DNA of 64,000 nt, taken from the NCBI GenBank assembly GCA_934097085.1, contig CAKONK010000004.1, forward strand, positions 57,397-121,396, read 5' to 3'. The notes below the pieces were generated by a model that saw nothing but the letters and a program-made list of their open reading frames with translations, was not told the DNA's origin and did not search any database. Below, one piece after another: positions 1 through 9,204 of this stretch (its first letter is position 1; the number at the start of each line of letters is the position of its first letter). The DNA comes from an uncultured Bacilli bacterium (GTDB lineage: Bacteria; Bacillota_I; Bacilli_A; RF39; UBA660). The translations under genes and the position numbers were made by a program.

Positions 1-75
1 TTACTTTTATATATTGTTGTTAACACAGACATTCTATATGATAAGAAAGATAAGACTAAGAAATTAAAAAAATAA
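1..75 (+). CDS. 3' end of an unidentified gene entering the window
   Basis: Frame 1 is open from the first base to a TAA at 73-75. It encodes a 24-residue tail with a hydrophobic start (LLLYIVV) and a very lysine-rich end. This is what the cytoplasmic tail of a membrane protein can look like, but too little is visible to name it. The frame ends inside a hairpin followed by T-runs, which supports a real gene end here. Confidence 0.4.
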   Translation, partial: LLLYIVVNTDILYDKKDKTKKLKK

Positions 76-97
76 TTCTTAGTTTTTTTGTTTTTTT
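56..97 (+). terminator. Rho-independent terminator of the upstream gene
   Basis: CTAAGAA (56-62) pairs with TTCTTAG (76-82) and is followed by seven T, a G and seven more T. The stem overlaps the end of the partial upstream frame. Confidence 0.75.
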
Positions 98-134
98 AGT
101 ATTTTTGATACCATATATTTGAAAGAAGGTTATT

Positions 135-788
135 ATGATTACATATATTTTCAGTGCATTTGATAAAGATATTCATTTTAATGAAGTGGCAAATTATTTT
201 AAAAATGATATGGGTGGCTATAAAAATATAGTATTTGTACCCACTAATTTTGAAAACATGGAAAAAGTTAATGGCTATGCAAATATTGATGTATCTTGGT
301 TTAAAGAAATTGGGATTAATTTAACTGGAATAACTGTTTTAAATAAAAAAATGTCCAAAGAAGAAATGTTTAGAAGTATAGAAAATACTGATATAATTTT
401 TTTAATGGGTGGAGATACTTTAAAACAAAATGATTTTTTAATGAAAAATGATTTAAAGCCTATTATTAAAAAGTTTAAAAAATTTGTTATAGGAATAAGT
501 GCTGGAGCAATTAATTTATCAAATATTTCATTATGTTCTAAAGATGAAGAAGATGAAGTTGAAAAGACAGTTACTTATGAAGGCATTGGAAGAATAAATT
601 ATACAATTGAACCTCATTTTGATATAGAAAATAAAATTCTTTTACAAAATGAACTTTATCCTTTATCAAAAGATATTACTATATATGGTCTTCCTAATAA
701 TACTGGTGTTAGAATAATTGATAATAATTTTGAAATACTATATGGTGATTTTTATAAAATATCAAATAATGAAGTAGAGAAAATATAG
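135..788 (+). CDS. Peptidase S51 (dipeptidase E-like) family protein
   Basis: This 217-residue protein has the class I glutamine-amidotransferase-like fold of peptidase family S51. LMGGDTLKQN lies near residues 94-103, and GISAGAINL near 119-127 carries the nucleophile serine in G-x-S-A-G. A later EPHFD segment fits the catalytic histidine region. Family members (PepE) cleave Asp-X dipeptides or release amino acids from cyanophycin-like material in the cytoplasm; the substrate here is unknown. GAAGG stands 6 nt before the ATG. It is a single gene between a terminator and the glycan operon promoter. Confidence 0.8.
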   Translation: MITYIFSAFDKDIHFNEVANYFKNDMGGYKNIVFVPTNFENMEKVNGYANIDVSWFKEIGINLTGITVLNKKMSKEEMFRSIENTDIIFLMGGDTLKQNDFLMKNDLKPIIKKFKKFVIGISAGAINLSNISLCSKDEEDEVEKTVTYEGIGRINYTIEPHFDIENKILLQNELYPLSKDITIYGLPNNTGVRIIDNNFEILYGDFYKISNNEVEKI

Positions 789-796
789 GGGATGGT

Positions 797-825
797 TGTT
801 TTAAGTAAAAAAATAGTTTATAATA
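797..825 (+). promoter_or_regulatory. Sigma-A-type promoter of the glycan-export operon
   Basis: TTGTTT (797-802) and TATAAT (820-825) are separated by 17 bp, 31 nt before the Wzm-like start codon. No terminator lies between here and the end of the gmhA-like gene at 7290, so this may drive the whole first block. Confidence 0.6.
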
Positions 826-855
826 TTTATAGAACGGATAAAGGAGATTAAATAA

Positions 856-1668
856 ATGAATTTTTTAAAAAATATTTTTGCAAATATAAAAAAGTACAGA
901 TTTTTATTATCTCAATTAGTTATAAGAGATTTTAAAGTAAAATATAAAAGAAGTGTATTGGGTGTTTTGTGGAGTGTTTTATATCCACTTTTGATGATGA
1001 TGGTAATGGCTATTGTCTTTTCAAACATGTTTAAATTTAGTATGGAAGGAGTAAATTACTTAGTATATTTAATGACTGGTTTAGTTGTTTTTAATTACTT
1101 TAGTGAAGCAACAAATAATGCTATGGGTTCTATTTTTGGAAATTCATCTTTGATAAATAAAGTTTATATTCCAAAATATATTTTTCCAGTAGCAAAATGT
1201 TTATTTGTTGGAATTAATTTCTTGTTTTCTCTTATTCCATTATTGCTAATTATAATTTTTTCTGGAAATCCAGCAGAGGGAACAAAATGCGTAATTAATA
1301 TTTACTATTTGTTACTTCCATTTATTTATGGTTGTATGTTTATGTTTACCCTAGGAGTTGGTTATGTTTTAGCAACCGTATCAGTATTTTTAAGAGATAT
1401 GGTATACATATGGGGAATTTTATTAACAATACTAAATTATTTTACACCATTATTTTATCAAATTTCAATTTTACCAGAATCATTACAATCTATATTTAAA
1501 TTGAATCCACTTTATATTTATATTAATGCTTCAAGAGAAATAATTTTAAATGGCACAATGCCAACACCACTTTATTTATTAGCTTGCTTTGGTTCAGCAT
1601 CAATAATGTTAATAATAGGCTTATTTGTATTTAGAAAAAAACAAAATAAGTTTGTGTATTATTTGTAG
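856..1668 (+). CDS. ABC-2 polysaccharide/teichoic acid export permease (Wzm/TagG-like)
   Basis: The 270-residue permease has about six hydrophobic segments and the N-terminal signature of the family: a short amphipathic start, then LVIRDFKVKYKRSVLGVLWS and a PLLMMMVMAIVF membrane helix. Such proteins flip undecaprenyl-linked glycans or teichoic acids across the membrane with an ATPase partner, which is the next gene (11 nt gap). AAAGGAG precedes the ATG. The neighbouring sugar-nucleotide and glycosyltransferase genes make a surface glycan the likely cargo. TagG versus Wzm cannot be settled from sequence alone. Confidence 0.88.
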   Translation: MNFLKNIFANIKKYRFLLSQLVIRDFKVKYKRSVLGVLWSVLYPLLMMMVMAIVFSNMFKFSMEGVNYLVYLMTGLVVFNYFSEATNNAMGSIFGNSSLINKVYIPKYIFPVAKCLFVGINFLFSLIPLLLIIIFSGNPAEGTKCVINIYYLLLPFIYGCMFMFTLGVGYVLATVSVFLRDMVYIWGILLTILNYFTPLFYQISILPESLQSIFKLNPLYIYINASREIILNGTMPTPLYLLACFGSASIMLIIGLFVFRKKQNKFVYYL

Positions 1669-1679
1669 GAGGATTTTAC

Positions 1680-2423
1680 ATGATAGATTTAAAAAATATA
1701 GGAATGCGTTTTAACTTAGGTGTTGAAAAGGACAATTCTCTTAAAATGGTATTTATTAGAATGTTTGATAAAAGTAAAAGAATAAAGAAAAGTGATTTTT
1801 GGGCATTAAAAGATGTAACATTTCATGTAGAAAAAGGTGATGTTGTAGGACTTATAGGTTCAAACGGAGCTGGAAAATCAACACTTTTAAAAGTTGTAAG
1901 TGGTGTTATGAAACCTACGGAAGGAACTGTTACAGTAAACGGTGCAATATCTCCAATGATTGAACTAGGTGCCGGATTTGATGGCGAATTAACAGCAAGA
2001 GAAAATATATTTTTAAATGGAGCAATTTTAGGTTATAGCAAAGAATTCTTATTAAGTAAATTTGATGAAATAGTTGAATTTTCTGAATTAAGAGAATTTT
2101 TAGATGTTCCTGTTAAAAACTTTTCTTCTGGAATGGTAGCAAAACTTGCATTTTCAATTTCCACTATAGTAGATCCGGAGATATTAATAGTTGATGAAAT
2201 ATTATCTGTTGGCGATATAAAATTTCAAGAAAAAAGTAAAAATAAAATGATGTCTATGATAAACGGTGGTACAACAGTGTTATATGTTTCTCATTCACTT
2301 AGTTCAATTAGAGAATTATGTAATAAAGTTATATGGCTTGAACATGGTAAAATAGTTATGATGGGAGATACAAAAAAAGTGTGTGATGCTTATTATAAAA
2401 AACAATTAAAAAGTGATAAATAA
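1680..2423 (+). CDS. ABC transporter ATPase for polysaccharide/teichoic acid export (Wzt/TagH-like)
   Basis: The 247-residue protein shows Walker A GSNGAGKS near residue 63, an FSSGM signature near 146, Walker B ILIVDE near 168 and the switch histidine in YVSHS. The long insertion before Walker A and the SPMIELGAGFDGELTARENI stretch are typical of the TagH/Wzt branch. It stops right after the ATPase domain, so it lacks the C-terminal carbohydrate-binding domain of Wzt proteins that read the glycan end. It pairs with the permease immediately upstream. Confidence 0.88.
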   Translation: MIDLKNIGMRFNLGVEKDNSLKMVFIRMFDKSKRIKKSDFWALKDVTFHVEKGDVVGLIGSNGAGKSTLLKVVSGVMKPTEGTVTVNGAISPMIELGAGFDGELTARENIFLNGAILGYSKEFLLSKFDEIVEFSELREFLDVPVKNFSSGMVAKLAFSISTIVDPEILIVDEILSVGDIKFQEKSKNKMMSMINGGTTVLYVSHSLSSIRELCNKVIWLEHGKIVMMGDTKKVCDAYYKKQLKSDK

Positions 2424-2442
2424 TTATTGGAGGAGGAAAATT

Positions 2443-3420
2443 ATGATTATAACAAGAACACCATTTAGAGTTAGCTTATGTGGAGGTGGAAGTGACATTA
2501 GGTCATTTTATGAAAAGCATGGAGGATGTGTTTTAAGTACAACAATTAATAAATACATGTACATTACATCCCATCCGTCATTTGATAAAAAAACAACTGT
2601 TTTAAAATATTCAAAGACGGAAATAGTCCATAATATTGATGAAATTGAACACAATATTTTTAGGGAATGTTTAAAAAAGGAAGGCATTGAGGGTTTAGAA
2701 ATTACCTCAATTGCGGATGTGCCACAAGGAACAGGTCTTGGCTCATCAAGTTCATTTACTATAGGACTTATAGAAAATTTAAAATGCTATAAAAGAGAGT
2801 ACATTTCAAAGTCAGAAGTCGCAGCAGCAGCGTGTGATATGGAGAATAATATTGTTCATACAACAAATGGAAAACAAGATCAATATGCAGCAGCATTTGG
2901 TGGACTAAATTTTTATAAATTTAATAAAGATGGTTCTGTAGATGTTGAACCAGTATTAATGAATCATGAAGCATTTAAACAATTAGAAAAGAATCTAATA
3001 ATGTTATATGTTGGTGGAGAACATAAGGCTTCTTCAATACTAGAGGAACAATCAAAGAATATTGTTACAGCAAAAGACAAAGAAGAAGGTCAAAAGAAGA
3101 TAATGGAAATGACTTATGATTTAAAATATGAGTTAGAACATAATAACATTGATGCTGTTGGAAAAATATTAGATGAAAACTGGAAAATAAAAAGAACGCT
3201 TGCAAGCGGAATAAGTAACCCACAATTTGATGAATGGTATGAAAGAGCTATCAAAGCTGGAGCAACTGGTGGAAAACTTTTAGGCGCTGGTGGTAGTGGT
3301 TTCTTCTTATTCTATGTTCCAGAGGAAAAACAAGAAAAATTTAGAAAGGAAATGTCAGATTTGCCTGAGATGGAATTTAAATTTGACCATCAAGGTACAA
3401 CTGTTATATTTGTAAGTTAG
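2443..3420 (+). CDS. hddA: GHMP-family sugar kinase, D-glycero-D-manno-heptose 7-phosphate kinase-like
   Basis: This 325-residue GHMP kinase carries the N-terminal TPFRVSLCGGGSD motif, the ATP-binding PQGTGLGSSSSFT loop near residues 92-104, and a C-terminal GGKLLGAGGSGF motif. These features match HddA, which phosphorylates heptose 7-phosphate at C1 in the GDP-heptose pathway. The isomerase (6682) and the fused phosphatase/nucleotidyltransferase (5364) of the same pathway are close by. The ATG at 2443 follows GGAGGAGG; a GTG at 2413 in the same frame would overlap the ATPase gene and is less likely. L-fucose kinase-like activity is the main alternative. Confidence 0.82.
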   Translation: MIITRTPFRVSLCGGGSDIRSFYEKHGGCVLSTTINKYMYITSHPSFDKKTTVLKYSKTEIVHNIDEIEHNIFRECLKKEGIEGLEITSIADVPQGTGLGSSSSFTIGLIENLKCYKREYISKSEVAAAACDMENNIVHTTNGKQDQYAAAFGGLNFYKFNKDGSVDVEPVLMNHEAFKQLEKNLIMLYVGGEHKASSILEEQSKNIVTAKDKEEGQKKIMEMTYDLKYELEHNNIDAVGKILDENWKIKRTLASGISNPQFDEWYERAIKAGATGGKLLGAGGSGFFLFYVPEEKQEKFRKEMSDLPEMEFKFDHQGTTVIFVS

Positions 3421-3430
3421 GAGGATTTTT

Positions 3431-4378
3431 ATGAGAATATTAGTAACAGGTGGAGCTGGGTTTATAGGAACTCACTTAGTAAGAAAATTATTAGAAATGG
3501 GAAATGAAGTTGTTTGTGTTGATAACTTTACTTTAGGAAAACAGGAAAACGTTGATTGTTTCCTATCTAATCCTAGTTATAAATTTTATAAATTAAATAT
3601 TGAGGAAACAGAAAATTTCTGTAGTGCTTTAGCTGACGAAAAATTTGATATGGTTTATCATTTAGCCGCTAATTCCGATATTCAAAAAGGAGGAAAAAAT
3701 CCAAGCGTAGATTATAATGATACTTTTATGACTACATATTCAGTACTTGAATATATGAGAAGAAATGGTATTAAAAAATTATTTTTTGCTTCAACTTCAG
3801 CAATTTATGGAGAAAAAACTGAACTTCTTACAGAGAATGCAGGAGATTTACATCCAATTTCATATTACGGTGGTGCAAAATATGCTAGTGAAGGATTTAT
3901 TTCATCATATAGTTATATGAATGATTTTTCAACAGTTATATTTAGATTTCCAAATGTAATTGGACCTAATTTAACACATGGAGTAATATTTGATTTTGTT
4001 AAGAAATTACATAATAATCCAAATGAATTAGAAATTTTGGGAGATGGAACTCAAACTAAACCATATTTATATGTACTTGATTTAGTAGATGCAATCGTAG
4101 CATTTACTCAAGAAAAAGAAATGCAAAGAGGTATTGAAATATATAATGCTGGTGTAGAAAGCACTACAAGTGTAACAAGAATTGCAGATATTGTTTGTGA
4201 AGAATTAGGTTATGAAAATGTAGATTATAAATATACTGGAGGGAATGTTGGTTGGAAAGGCGATGTTCCAAAATTCCAATATGATCTAACTAAGATTCAT
4301 AATGCCGGATGGACAGCACATCATACTTCAGATGAATCTGTAAGAGAAACTGCAAAGTACATTAAGGAACATTTATAA
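3431..4378 (+). CDS. NAD-dependent epimerase/dehydratase (extended SDR)
   Basis: The 315-residue enzyme starts with the Rossmann motif TGGAGFIGTHL and has the active-site STSAIYG serine region and a Y-x3-K pair in YYGGAKYASE. This is an extended SDR of the sugar-nucleotide epimerase/dehydratase type. Its place inside the heptose module suggests it acts on the activated heptose or another nucleotide sugar for the same glycan, but sequence alone does not fix the substrate. GGAGG precedes the ATG and the gap from the kinase is 10 nt. Confidence 0.82.
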   Translation: MRILVTGGAGFIGTHLVRKLLEMGNEVVCVDNFTLGKQENVDCFLSNPSYKFYKLNIEETENFCSALADEKFDMVYHLAANSDIQKGGKNPSVDYNDTFMTTYSVLEYMRRNGIKKLFFASTSAIYGEKTELLTENAGDLHPISYYGGAKYASEGFISSYSYMNDFSTVIFRFPNVIGPNLTHGVIFDFVKKLHNNPNELEILGDGTQTKPYLYVLDLVDAIVAFTQEKEMQRGIEIYNAGVESTTSVTRIADIVCEELGYENVDYKYTGGNVGWKGDVPKFQYDLTKIHNAGWTAHHTSDESVRETAKYIKEHL

Positions 4379-5376
4379 TGAAACAAAGGAACTGTTTATT
4401 AGATATTTTTAAACTATTACTTTCCTTTTTTGTTGTATTCATACATACAGGACTATTAAGTTATGTTAGTTATGGAATTTTTATTAAGGATATAGTTTTT
4501 AGAATAGCTGTTCCTTTTTTCTTTGTGTGCTCAGGTTATTATTTTTCTAAAAATGAGAATAAGTCAAAAAAATATTTTAAGAAGTTAATAATTCCTTATG
4601 TTATTTTATCACCAATATATACGTTAGTTAGTAAATTTCTTTTTAATTATAATTTTTCATTTATAAAAAGTGAGTTTGTAAGATTTATATTTGGTTGTCC
4701 ACAAAATATTATGTGGTATAGTGGCACTTTATTTTTAACTTTGGTAATATTAAAAAAAATTAAATTAAAAAAGGTATTAATTTCCAGTATATTAATAAGT
4801 TTAACATTATATGTTATAGGATTATCTTTTACAACATACAATTGGATTTTAATTTTATATTATCCAAAATTAAGTTCATTTTTTTCAAAAATATTTTTAA
4901 GTAATAGAAACATTTTATTTGTAGGATTTTTATTTACTTCGATTGGTTATTATATGGGTAAATATTTAAAAAATACTAAAAATACACAAAAGCAAATTGT
5001 TGCACTAATTATTTCATTTATTTTTTTAGTATTAGAAGTTTGTATAGTAAAATCACATATAGATTTGGTTATAGAACATGATTTTTATTTTTCTCATATA
5101 GTCTTAATACCCACTTTATTTTTAATTATAAGTAATATTTCAATTGAATTTAAGTATGATACTAGAATATTTAGAGACTTATCATCATTTGTTTATTATT
5201 TTCATTTTTTAATTATATATTTATTTATATATTTGAATGATTACAAAAATATTAAATCAGAGTTTTTTCAAGGCGTGCATTATCTAAAATTTAGTTTTGC
5301 AGTCTTGTTATTTACTTTAGCAATTGGTATACTATTGTTAGGGGTAAGAAAAAGGAGATTAAAATGCAAGCAGTAA
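4378..5376 (+). CDS. Membrane acyltransferase, acyltransferase-3 family
   Basis: A 332-residue multi-spanning protein with about ten hydrophobic segments. The N-terminal NCLLDIFKLLLSFFVVFIHTGL segment has the position and histidine expected of acyltransferase-3 (OafA/WecH type) proteins, and RIAVPFFFVCSGYYF follows. Such enzymes O-acetylate or otherwise acylate surface sugars. The start codon overlaps the preceding stop by one base (TAATG), and its end overlaps the next gene by 13 nt, so translation of the three genes is probably coupled. Confidence 0.8.
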   Translation: MKQRNCLLDIFKLLLSFFVVFIHTGLLSYVSYGIFIKDIVFRIAVPFFFVCSGYYFSKNENKSKKYFKKLIIPYVILSPIYTLVSKFLFNYNFSFIKSEFVRFIFGCPQNIMWYSGTLFLTLVILKKIKLKKVLISSILISLTLYVIGLSFTTYNWILILYYPKLSSFFSKIFLSNRNILFVGFLFTSIGYYMGKYLKNTKNTQKQIVALIISFIFLVLEVCIVKSHIDLVIEHDFYFSHIVLIPTLFLIISNISIEFKYDTRIFRDLSSFVYYFHFLIIYLFIYLNDYKNIKSEFFQGVHYLKFSFAVLLFTLAIGILLLGVRKRRLKCKQ

Positions 5377-6680
5377 TTCAGGCGGGTGGTAAAGGTACAA
5401 GAGTATCTTCCATAACAGGTGATACGATACCCAAACCTATGTTAGAGGTTTCTGGATATCCTATTTTGTATCATCAAATAATGAATTTGAAAAAATCCAA
5501 TATAAAAGATATTACAATTATTATTGGTCATCTTGGAGAAGTGATAAAAAATTATTTTAAAGATGGAAAAGAGTTTGGCGTAAATATTACTTATATTGAG
5601 GAAAATCCTTTAGTTCCTCTTGGAACTGCTGGTTCACTATATTATCTAAAAGATAAAATTAAAGACGATTTTGTTTTTCTATTATGTGATGTATTTATTG
5701 ATATTGATTTTCAAAAAATGTATGATTTTCATAGAGAAAATAGTGCGGATGTTACACTTCTTACTCATCCTAATGGACATCCATATGATAGTGATTTAGT
5801 TGTTGAAAAAGATAATGTTGTAACTTCATTTGATCATAAAACAAATGATAGAACAAAGTATTATTATAAAAATTTAGTAAATGCTGGTATTATGATTTTT
5901 TCACCTAGAGTATTTGATTATATTAAAGAATTAAAAAAATATAGTTATGAAAAAGATATTGTAGATCCTTTGATAAAAGAAGGAAGAGTACTCTCTTATA
6001 AATCTAGCGAATATGCAAAAGATATGGGAACTGTAGAAAGATATGCTAAAGTTCAAGAAGATTATAATAGCGGAATATGTTCTGAAAAAAATCTTTCAAA
6101 AAAACAAAAAGCAATATTTTTAGATAGAGATGGTACAATAAATGAATATGTAGGTTTTCTAAGAGATACCAAAGATTTCAAATTACTTCCTGGAGTTAGC
6201 GAAGCAATAAAGAAAATAAATGATTCTGGTTATTTAGCAATTGTTATTACAAATCAACCAGTTGTTGCAAGAGGAGAAGTAAGTTTTGAAAAACTTGATA
6301 TGATACATAACAAAATGGAAACTCTTCTTGGAATGGGTGGTGCATACTTAGATGATATTTATTATTGCCCACATCATCCAGACAAAGGTTTTGAAGGTGA
6401 AATACCAGAGTTAAAAATTAAATGTGATTGTAGAAAGCCTAATATTGGTTTAGTAAAAAAAGCAGCATTAGAACATAACATAGATTTAAATAATTCAATT
6501 ATGATTGGTGATACAACATTGGATATTAAAATGGCCGAAAATGCTGGTATGGAAAGTATTTTAGTAGAAACTGGCCAGGCAGGTCTTGATGGTAAATATA
6601 AAGTTAATCCAACTTATGTTGCTGAAGATTTAATGCAGGCAGTTGATATAATTTTAAAATCAAAGAAAAGAGGTAGATGA
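5364..6680 (+). CDS. Fused sugar nucleotidyltransferase (HddC-like) and HAD-IIIA phosphatase (GmhB-like)
   Basis: A two-domain enzyme of 438 residues. The N-terminal half (about 1-230) is a nucleotidyltransferase with the GGKGTR loop and PKPM lysine region. The C-terminal half (about 248-438) is an HAD-IIIA phosphatase with DRDGTIN, an ITNQ motif, CPHHPD plus CDCRKP (a four-cysteine-type zinc site) and GDTTLD. Together these would dephosphorylate heptose 1,7-bisphosphate and attach GMP, the last two steps to GDP-heptose. HddC and GmhB are separate proteins in the classic Aneurinibacillus pathway, so the fusion is notable. AAAGGAG precedes the ATG inside the acyltransferase gene. Confidence 0.85.
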   Translation: MQAVIQAGGKGTRVSSITGDTIPKPMLEVSGYPILYHQIMNLKKSNIKDITIIIGHLGEVIKNYFKDGKEFGVNITYIEENPLVPLGTAGSLYYLKDKIKDDFVFLLCDVFIDIDFQKMYDFHRENSADVTLLTHPNGHPYDSDLVVEKDNVVTSFDHKTNDRTKYYYKNLVNAGIMIFSPRVFDYIKELKKYSYEKDIVDPLIKEGRVLSYKSSEYAKDMGTVERYAKVQEDYNSGICSEKNLSKKQKAIFLDRDGTINEYVGFLRDTKDFKLLPGVSEAIKKINDSGYLAIVITNQPVVARGEVSFEKLDMIHNKMETLLGMGGAYLDDIYYCPHHPDKGFEGEIPELKIKCDCRKPNIGLVKKAALEHNIDLNNSIMIGDTTLDIKMAENAGMESILVETGQAGLDGKYKVNPTYVAEDLMQAVDIILKSKKRGR

Positions 6681-6681
6681 A

Positions 6682-7290
6682 ATGGTAGATTTTAAAAAAG
6701 CAATTAATGAGTATTATGAAAGGGAAATAAACATTATTAAAAATCTTAACTTAGATGAATTAAATGAATCTATGAATGCGATTCTTGATACATATAATAA
6801 TGGTGGAACAATTTATGTATGCGGAAATGGTGGAAGTGCATCAACAGCATCACACATGCAAAATGATTTTAATAAAGGTATCAGTGAGTATACTGAAAAA
6901 AAATTTAATTTTTATTGTTTAAATGACAATGTATCAACAATGATGGCTGTTGCAAATGATATTGGTTATGAAGAAGTATTTAGATTCCCTTTAAGAGGTA
7001 AAATAACATCAAATGATTTATTTGTTGGAATTAGTGGATCTGGAAATTCAAAAAATGTTGTTAATGCAGCAGAGTATGCAAAAGAATGTGGCGCAAAAGT
7101 TGTTGGAATTACTGGTTATAAAGGTGGTAAATTAAAAGAACTTGCTGATTATAAAATGCATGTTGATGAATGTGATATGCAAATTGATGAAGATATTCAT
7201 ATGACCTTTGATCATATGATGATGAAGATTTTCTATAATTATTTAACAAAAAATGAAATTACAGGAAATAATATAGCTGATACACATTAA
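6682..7290 (+). CDS. gmhA: SIS-domain phosphoheptose isomerase
   Basis: The 202-residue protein has the SIS-domain hallmark GNGGSASTASHMQNDF near residues 48-63, GISGSGNS near 112-119, and the late DEDIHMTFDHMM helix seen in GmhA. It would convert sedoheptulose 7-phosphate to D-glycero-D-manno-heptose 7-phosphate, the first step of the module whose kinase and fused final enzyme lie just upstream. It starts one base after the preceding stop, and a terminator follows it, closing the first operon block. Confidence 0.85.
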   Translation: MVDFKKAINEYYEREINIIKNLNLDELNESMNAILDTYNNGGTIYVCGNGGSASTASHMQNDFNKGISEYTEKKFNFYCLNDNVSTMMAVANDIGYEEVFRFPLRGKITSNDLFVGISGSGNSKNVVNAAEYAKECGAKVVGITGYKGGKLKELADYKMHVDECDMQIDEDIHMTFDHMMMKIFYNYLTKNEITGNNIADTH

Positions 7291-7301
7291 AAAATAAATT
7301 T

Positions 7302-7328
7302 AAAGCACAATATTAGTGCTTTTTCTTT
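7302..7328 (+). terminator. Terminator after the heptose module
   Basis: AAAGCAC (7302-7308) pairs with GTGCTTT (7316-7322) and runs into TTTTTCTTTT. Confidence 0.8.
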
Positions 7329-7380
7329 TGGTTTATGGTAAAATTATTTTATGTGAATAATTATTAGGAGTGAGGGTTTT

Positions 7381-9204
7381 ATGAAAAAAGAAAAAAAAGA
7401 ATTAGCAATAGTTTTTGGAATAACAAAAGATTTAGATTTTGCTTTGGCAAATGTTTTGATTGGAATAAAAAAGCATTTTAGTTATAAGAATAAATTTGAT
7501 ATTATAGTTTATCATGACGGTCTTACTGAAGAAATAAAAAGTATGTTAAGTAATATTTATCCATGTGATTTTAAGCTGTTTAAAAGTAAAGTTTCTGAAA
7601 GTAAATTATCAACAGAAAATTTAAAATTATACTCTAATCTTTGTTTGGCAAGATTTGAGTGTTTTGATTTACTTAATATTTATAAAAAAATTGTTTGGCA
7701 CGATGTTGATATATTAATTCAGAATGATTTTAAAGATTTATTAAATTATGGAAATAAATCTGGACTTGCAATGACATATAGTGATATTGGATTTTTAACT
7801 GAATCAAATTTTAACGAACCAATTTCAAATTATAATATGTTTTTGCCACTTTTAAATTCAGGCATAATTGTATTTTCAGATACATTAAAAGATTATTCAT
7901 TAATGACCAAATGGTGTTATAAAAAACTTGAAGAACTTGGAGATAAAGTTAGATATTTAGATCAGGGAATATTAAATTTACTTGTACAAGAATTTGATAT
8001 AAGTATTGAGACAATAGACATAAATAAGTATTGTTGTCATCCAATGAGAAAAAATTATAAAGAAGCAGCAATAATTCATGCATATGGTTATGATAAGTTT
8101 TGGAATGCAAATTATTTATATGAAAAATTTCCCGAATGGAATGAGAACCTTTTGGAATGGGCAAAAATAAAAAAAGATTATTATTTAATTAATAATGAAA
8201 TGAAAAAGCCAGATATTTCTGTAGTTATGTCAATTTTTAAAAGAGTTATATTTTTAGATGAGGCTATTGAAAGTATTTTAAATCAAACTTTTACTAATTT
8301 TGAATTTATAATTGTGATTGAGCATTCTGATGAACAAGAAAAAATAAATAAGTACATAACAAGTAAATATAATGATAAAAGGATTAAGTTAATTAATAAT
8401 AAGACAAAATTGGGTTTTGCTGAATCACTAAATGTTGGTATAAAATTAGCTAAAGGTAAATATATTGCAAGAATGGATGATGATGATATTTCATTACCTT
8501 TACGTTTTGAAAAACAATTTAATTATTTAGAGATACATAAGGATATTGGAGTTTTAGGAACTTCAGTTAAAGTGTTTATGAATGAAAATTATGAATCTTA
8601 TCCAGAAACTGATTCAGAAATTATAAAAACTAATACTCTAATTAATAATCAAATGTATCATCCAACTGTAATGATTAGAAAAGATATTATCGAACAAAAT
8701 GCACTATATTATGATAAAAAGTATAAAACTGAAGATGCTGAATTATGGTCAAGAGCTGTAAAAGTAACAAAAATGGCTAACATGAAAAACATATTATTTA
8801 AATATCGTGCAAGTAATGAAAATGAGACCGTTATTGCAAAGCAGGCTGTATTTAATTCTGATATAGAAATTATAAAAAAGCAGTTAAAAGAGAATTTAAA
8901 TTTAGACTTATGTTTTGAAGATGTAATGTACTTAAATGGTAGAATAAATAATTATACTTATTTGTATAATAGAAAACAAATAATGAAAAGAAAAAATAAA
9001 TTGATAAGGGTTATTTTAAAAAGAAATAAACAACTAAAATATTATAATCAAAAGTATTTATCTAACTTGTTTGATGTAAATAATACTTTATTTATTAAAA
9101 AACTTGCAAAATCAATTGTTAGACCAATTTATTCAAGACTTATGTATAGAGTAAATAATATGATAGATGAAAAATTATGGAATTTTAAAAATGAAAACAT
9201 GTAA
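7381..9204 (+). CDS. Two-domain glycosyltransferase: GT8-like N-terminus fused to GT2 C-terminus
   Basis: A 607-residue protein. Residues about 1-260 look like family GT8: IVWHDVDILI contains the DxD-type metal site, and LDQGILN and the HAYGYDKFW end fit that family. From about residue 277 a GT2 domain starts (DISVVMSIFKRVIFLDEAI, then NVGIKLAKGKY and ARMDDDDIS with the Asp cluster). One protein could therefore add two sugars of the repeat unit. AGGAGTGAGG precedes the ATG. Donor sugars and linkages cannot be read from sequence. Confidence 0.82.
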   Translation: MKKEKKELAIVFGITKDLDFALANVLIGIKKHFSYKNKFDIIVYHDGLTEEIKSMLSNIYPCDFKLFKSKVSESKLSTENLKLYSNLCLARFECFDLLNIYKKIVWHDVDILIQNDFKDLLNYGNKSGLAMTYSDIGFLTESNFNEPISNYNMFLPLLNSGIIVFSDTLKDYSLMTKWCYKKLEELGDKVRYLDQGILNLLVQEFDISIETIDINKYCCHPMRKNYKEAAIIHAYGYDKFWNANYLYEKFPEWNENLLEWAKIKKDYYLINNEMKKPDISVVMSIFKRVIFLDEAIESILNQTFTNFEFIIVIEHSDEQEKINKYITSKYNDKRIKLINNKTKLGFAESLNVGIKLAKGKYIARMDDDDISLPLRFEKQFNYLEIHKDIGVLGTSVKVFMNENYESYPETDSEIIKTNTLINNQMYHPTVMIRKDIIEQNALYYDKKYKTEDAELWSRAVKVTKMANMKNILFKYRASNENETVIAKQAVFNSDIEIIKKQLKENLNLDLCFEDVMYLNGRINNYTYLYNRKQIMKRKNKLIRVILKRNKQLKYYNQKYLSNLFDVNNTLFIKKLAKSIVRPIYSRLMYRVNNMIDEKLWNFKNENM

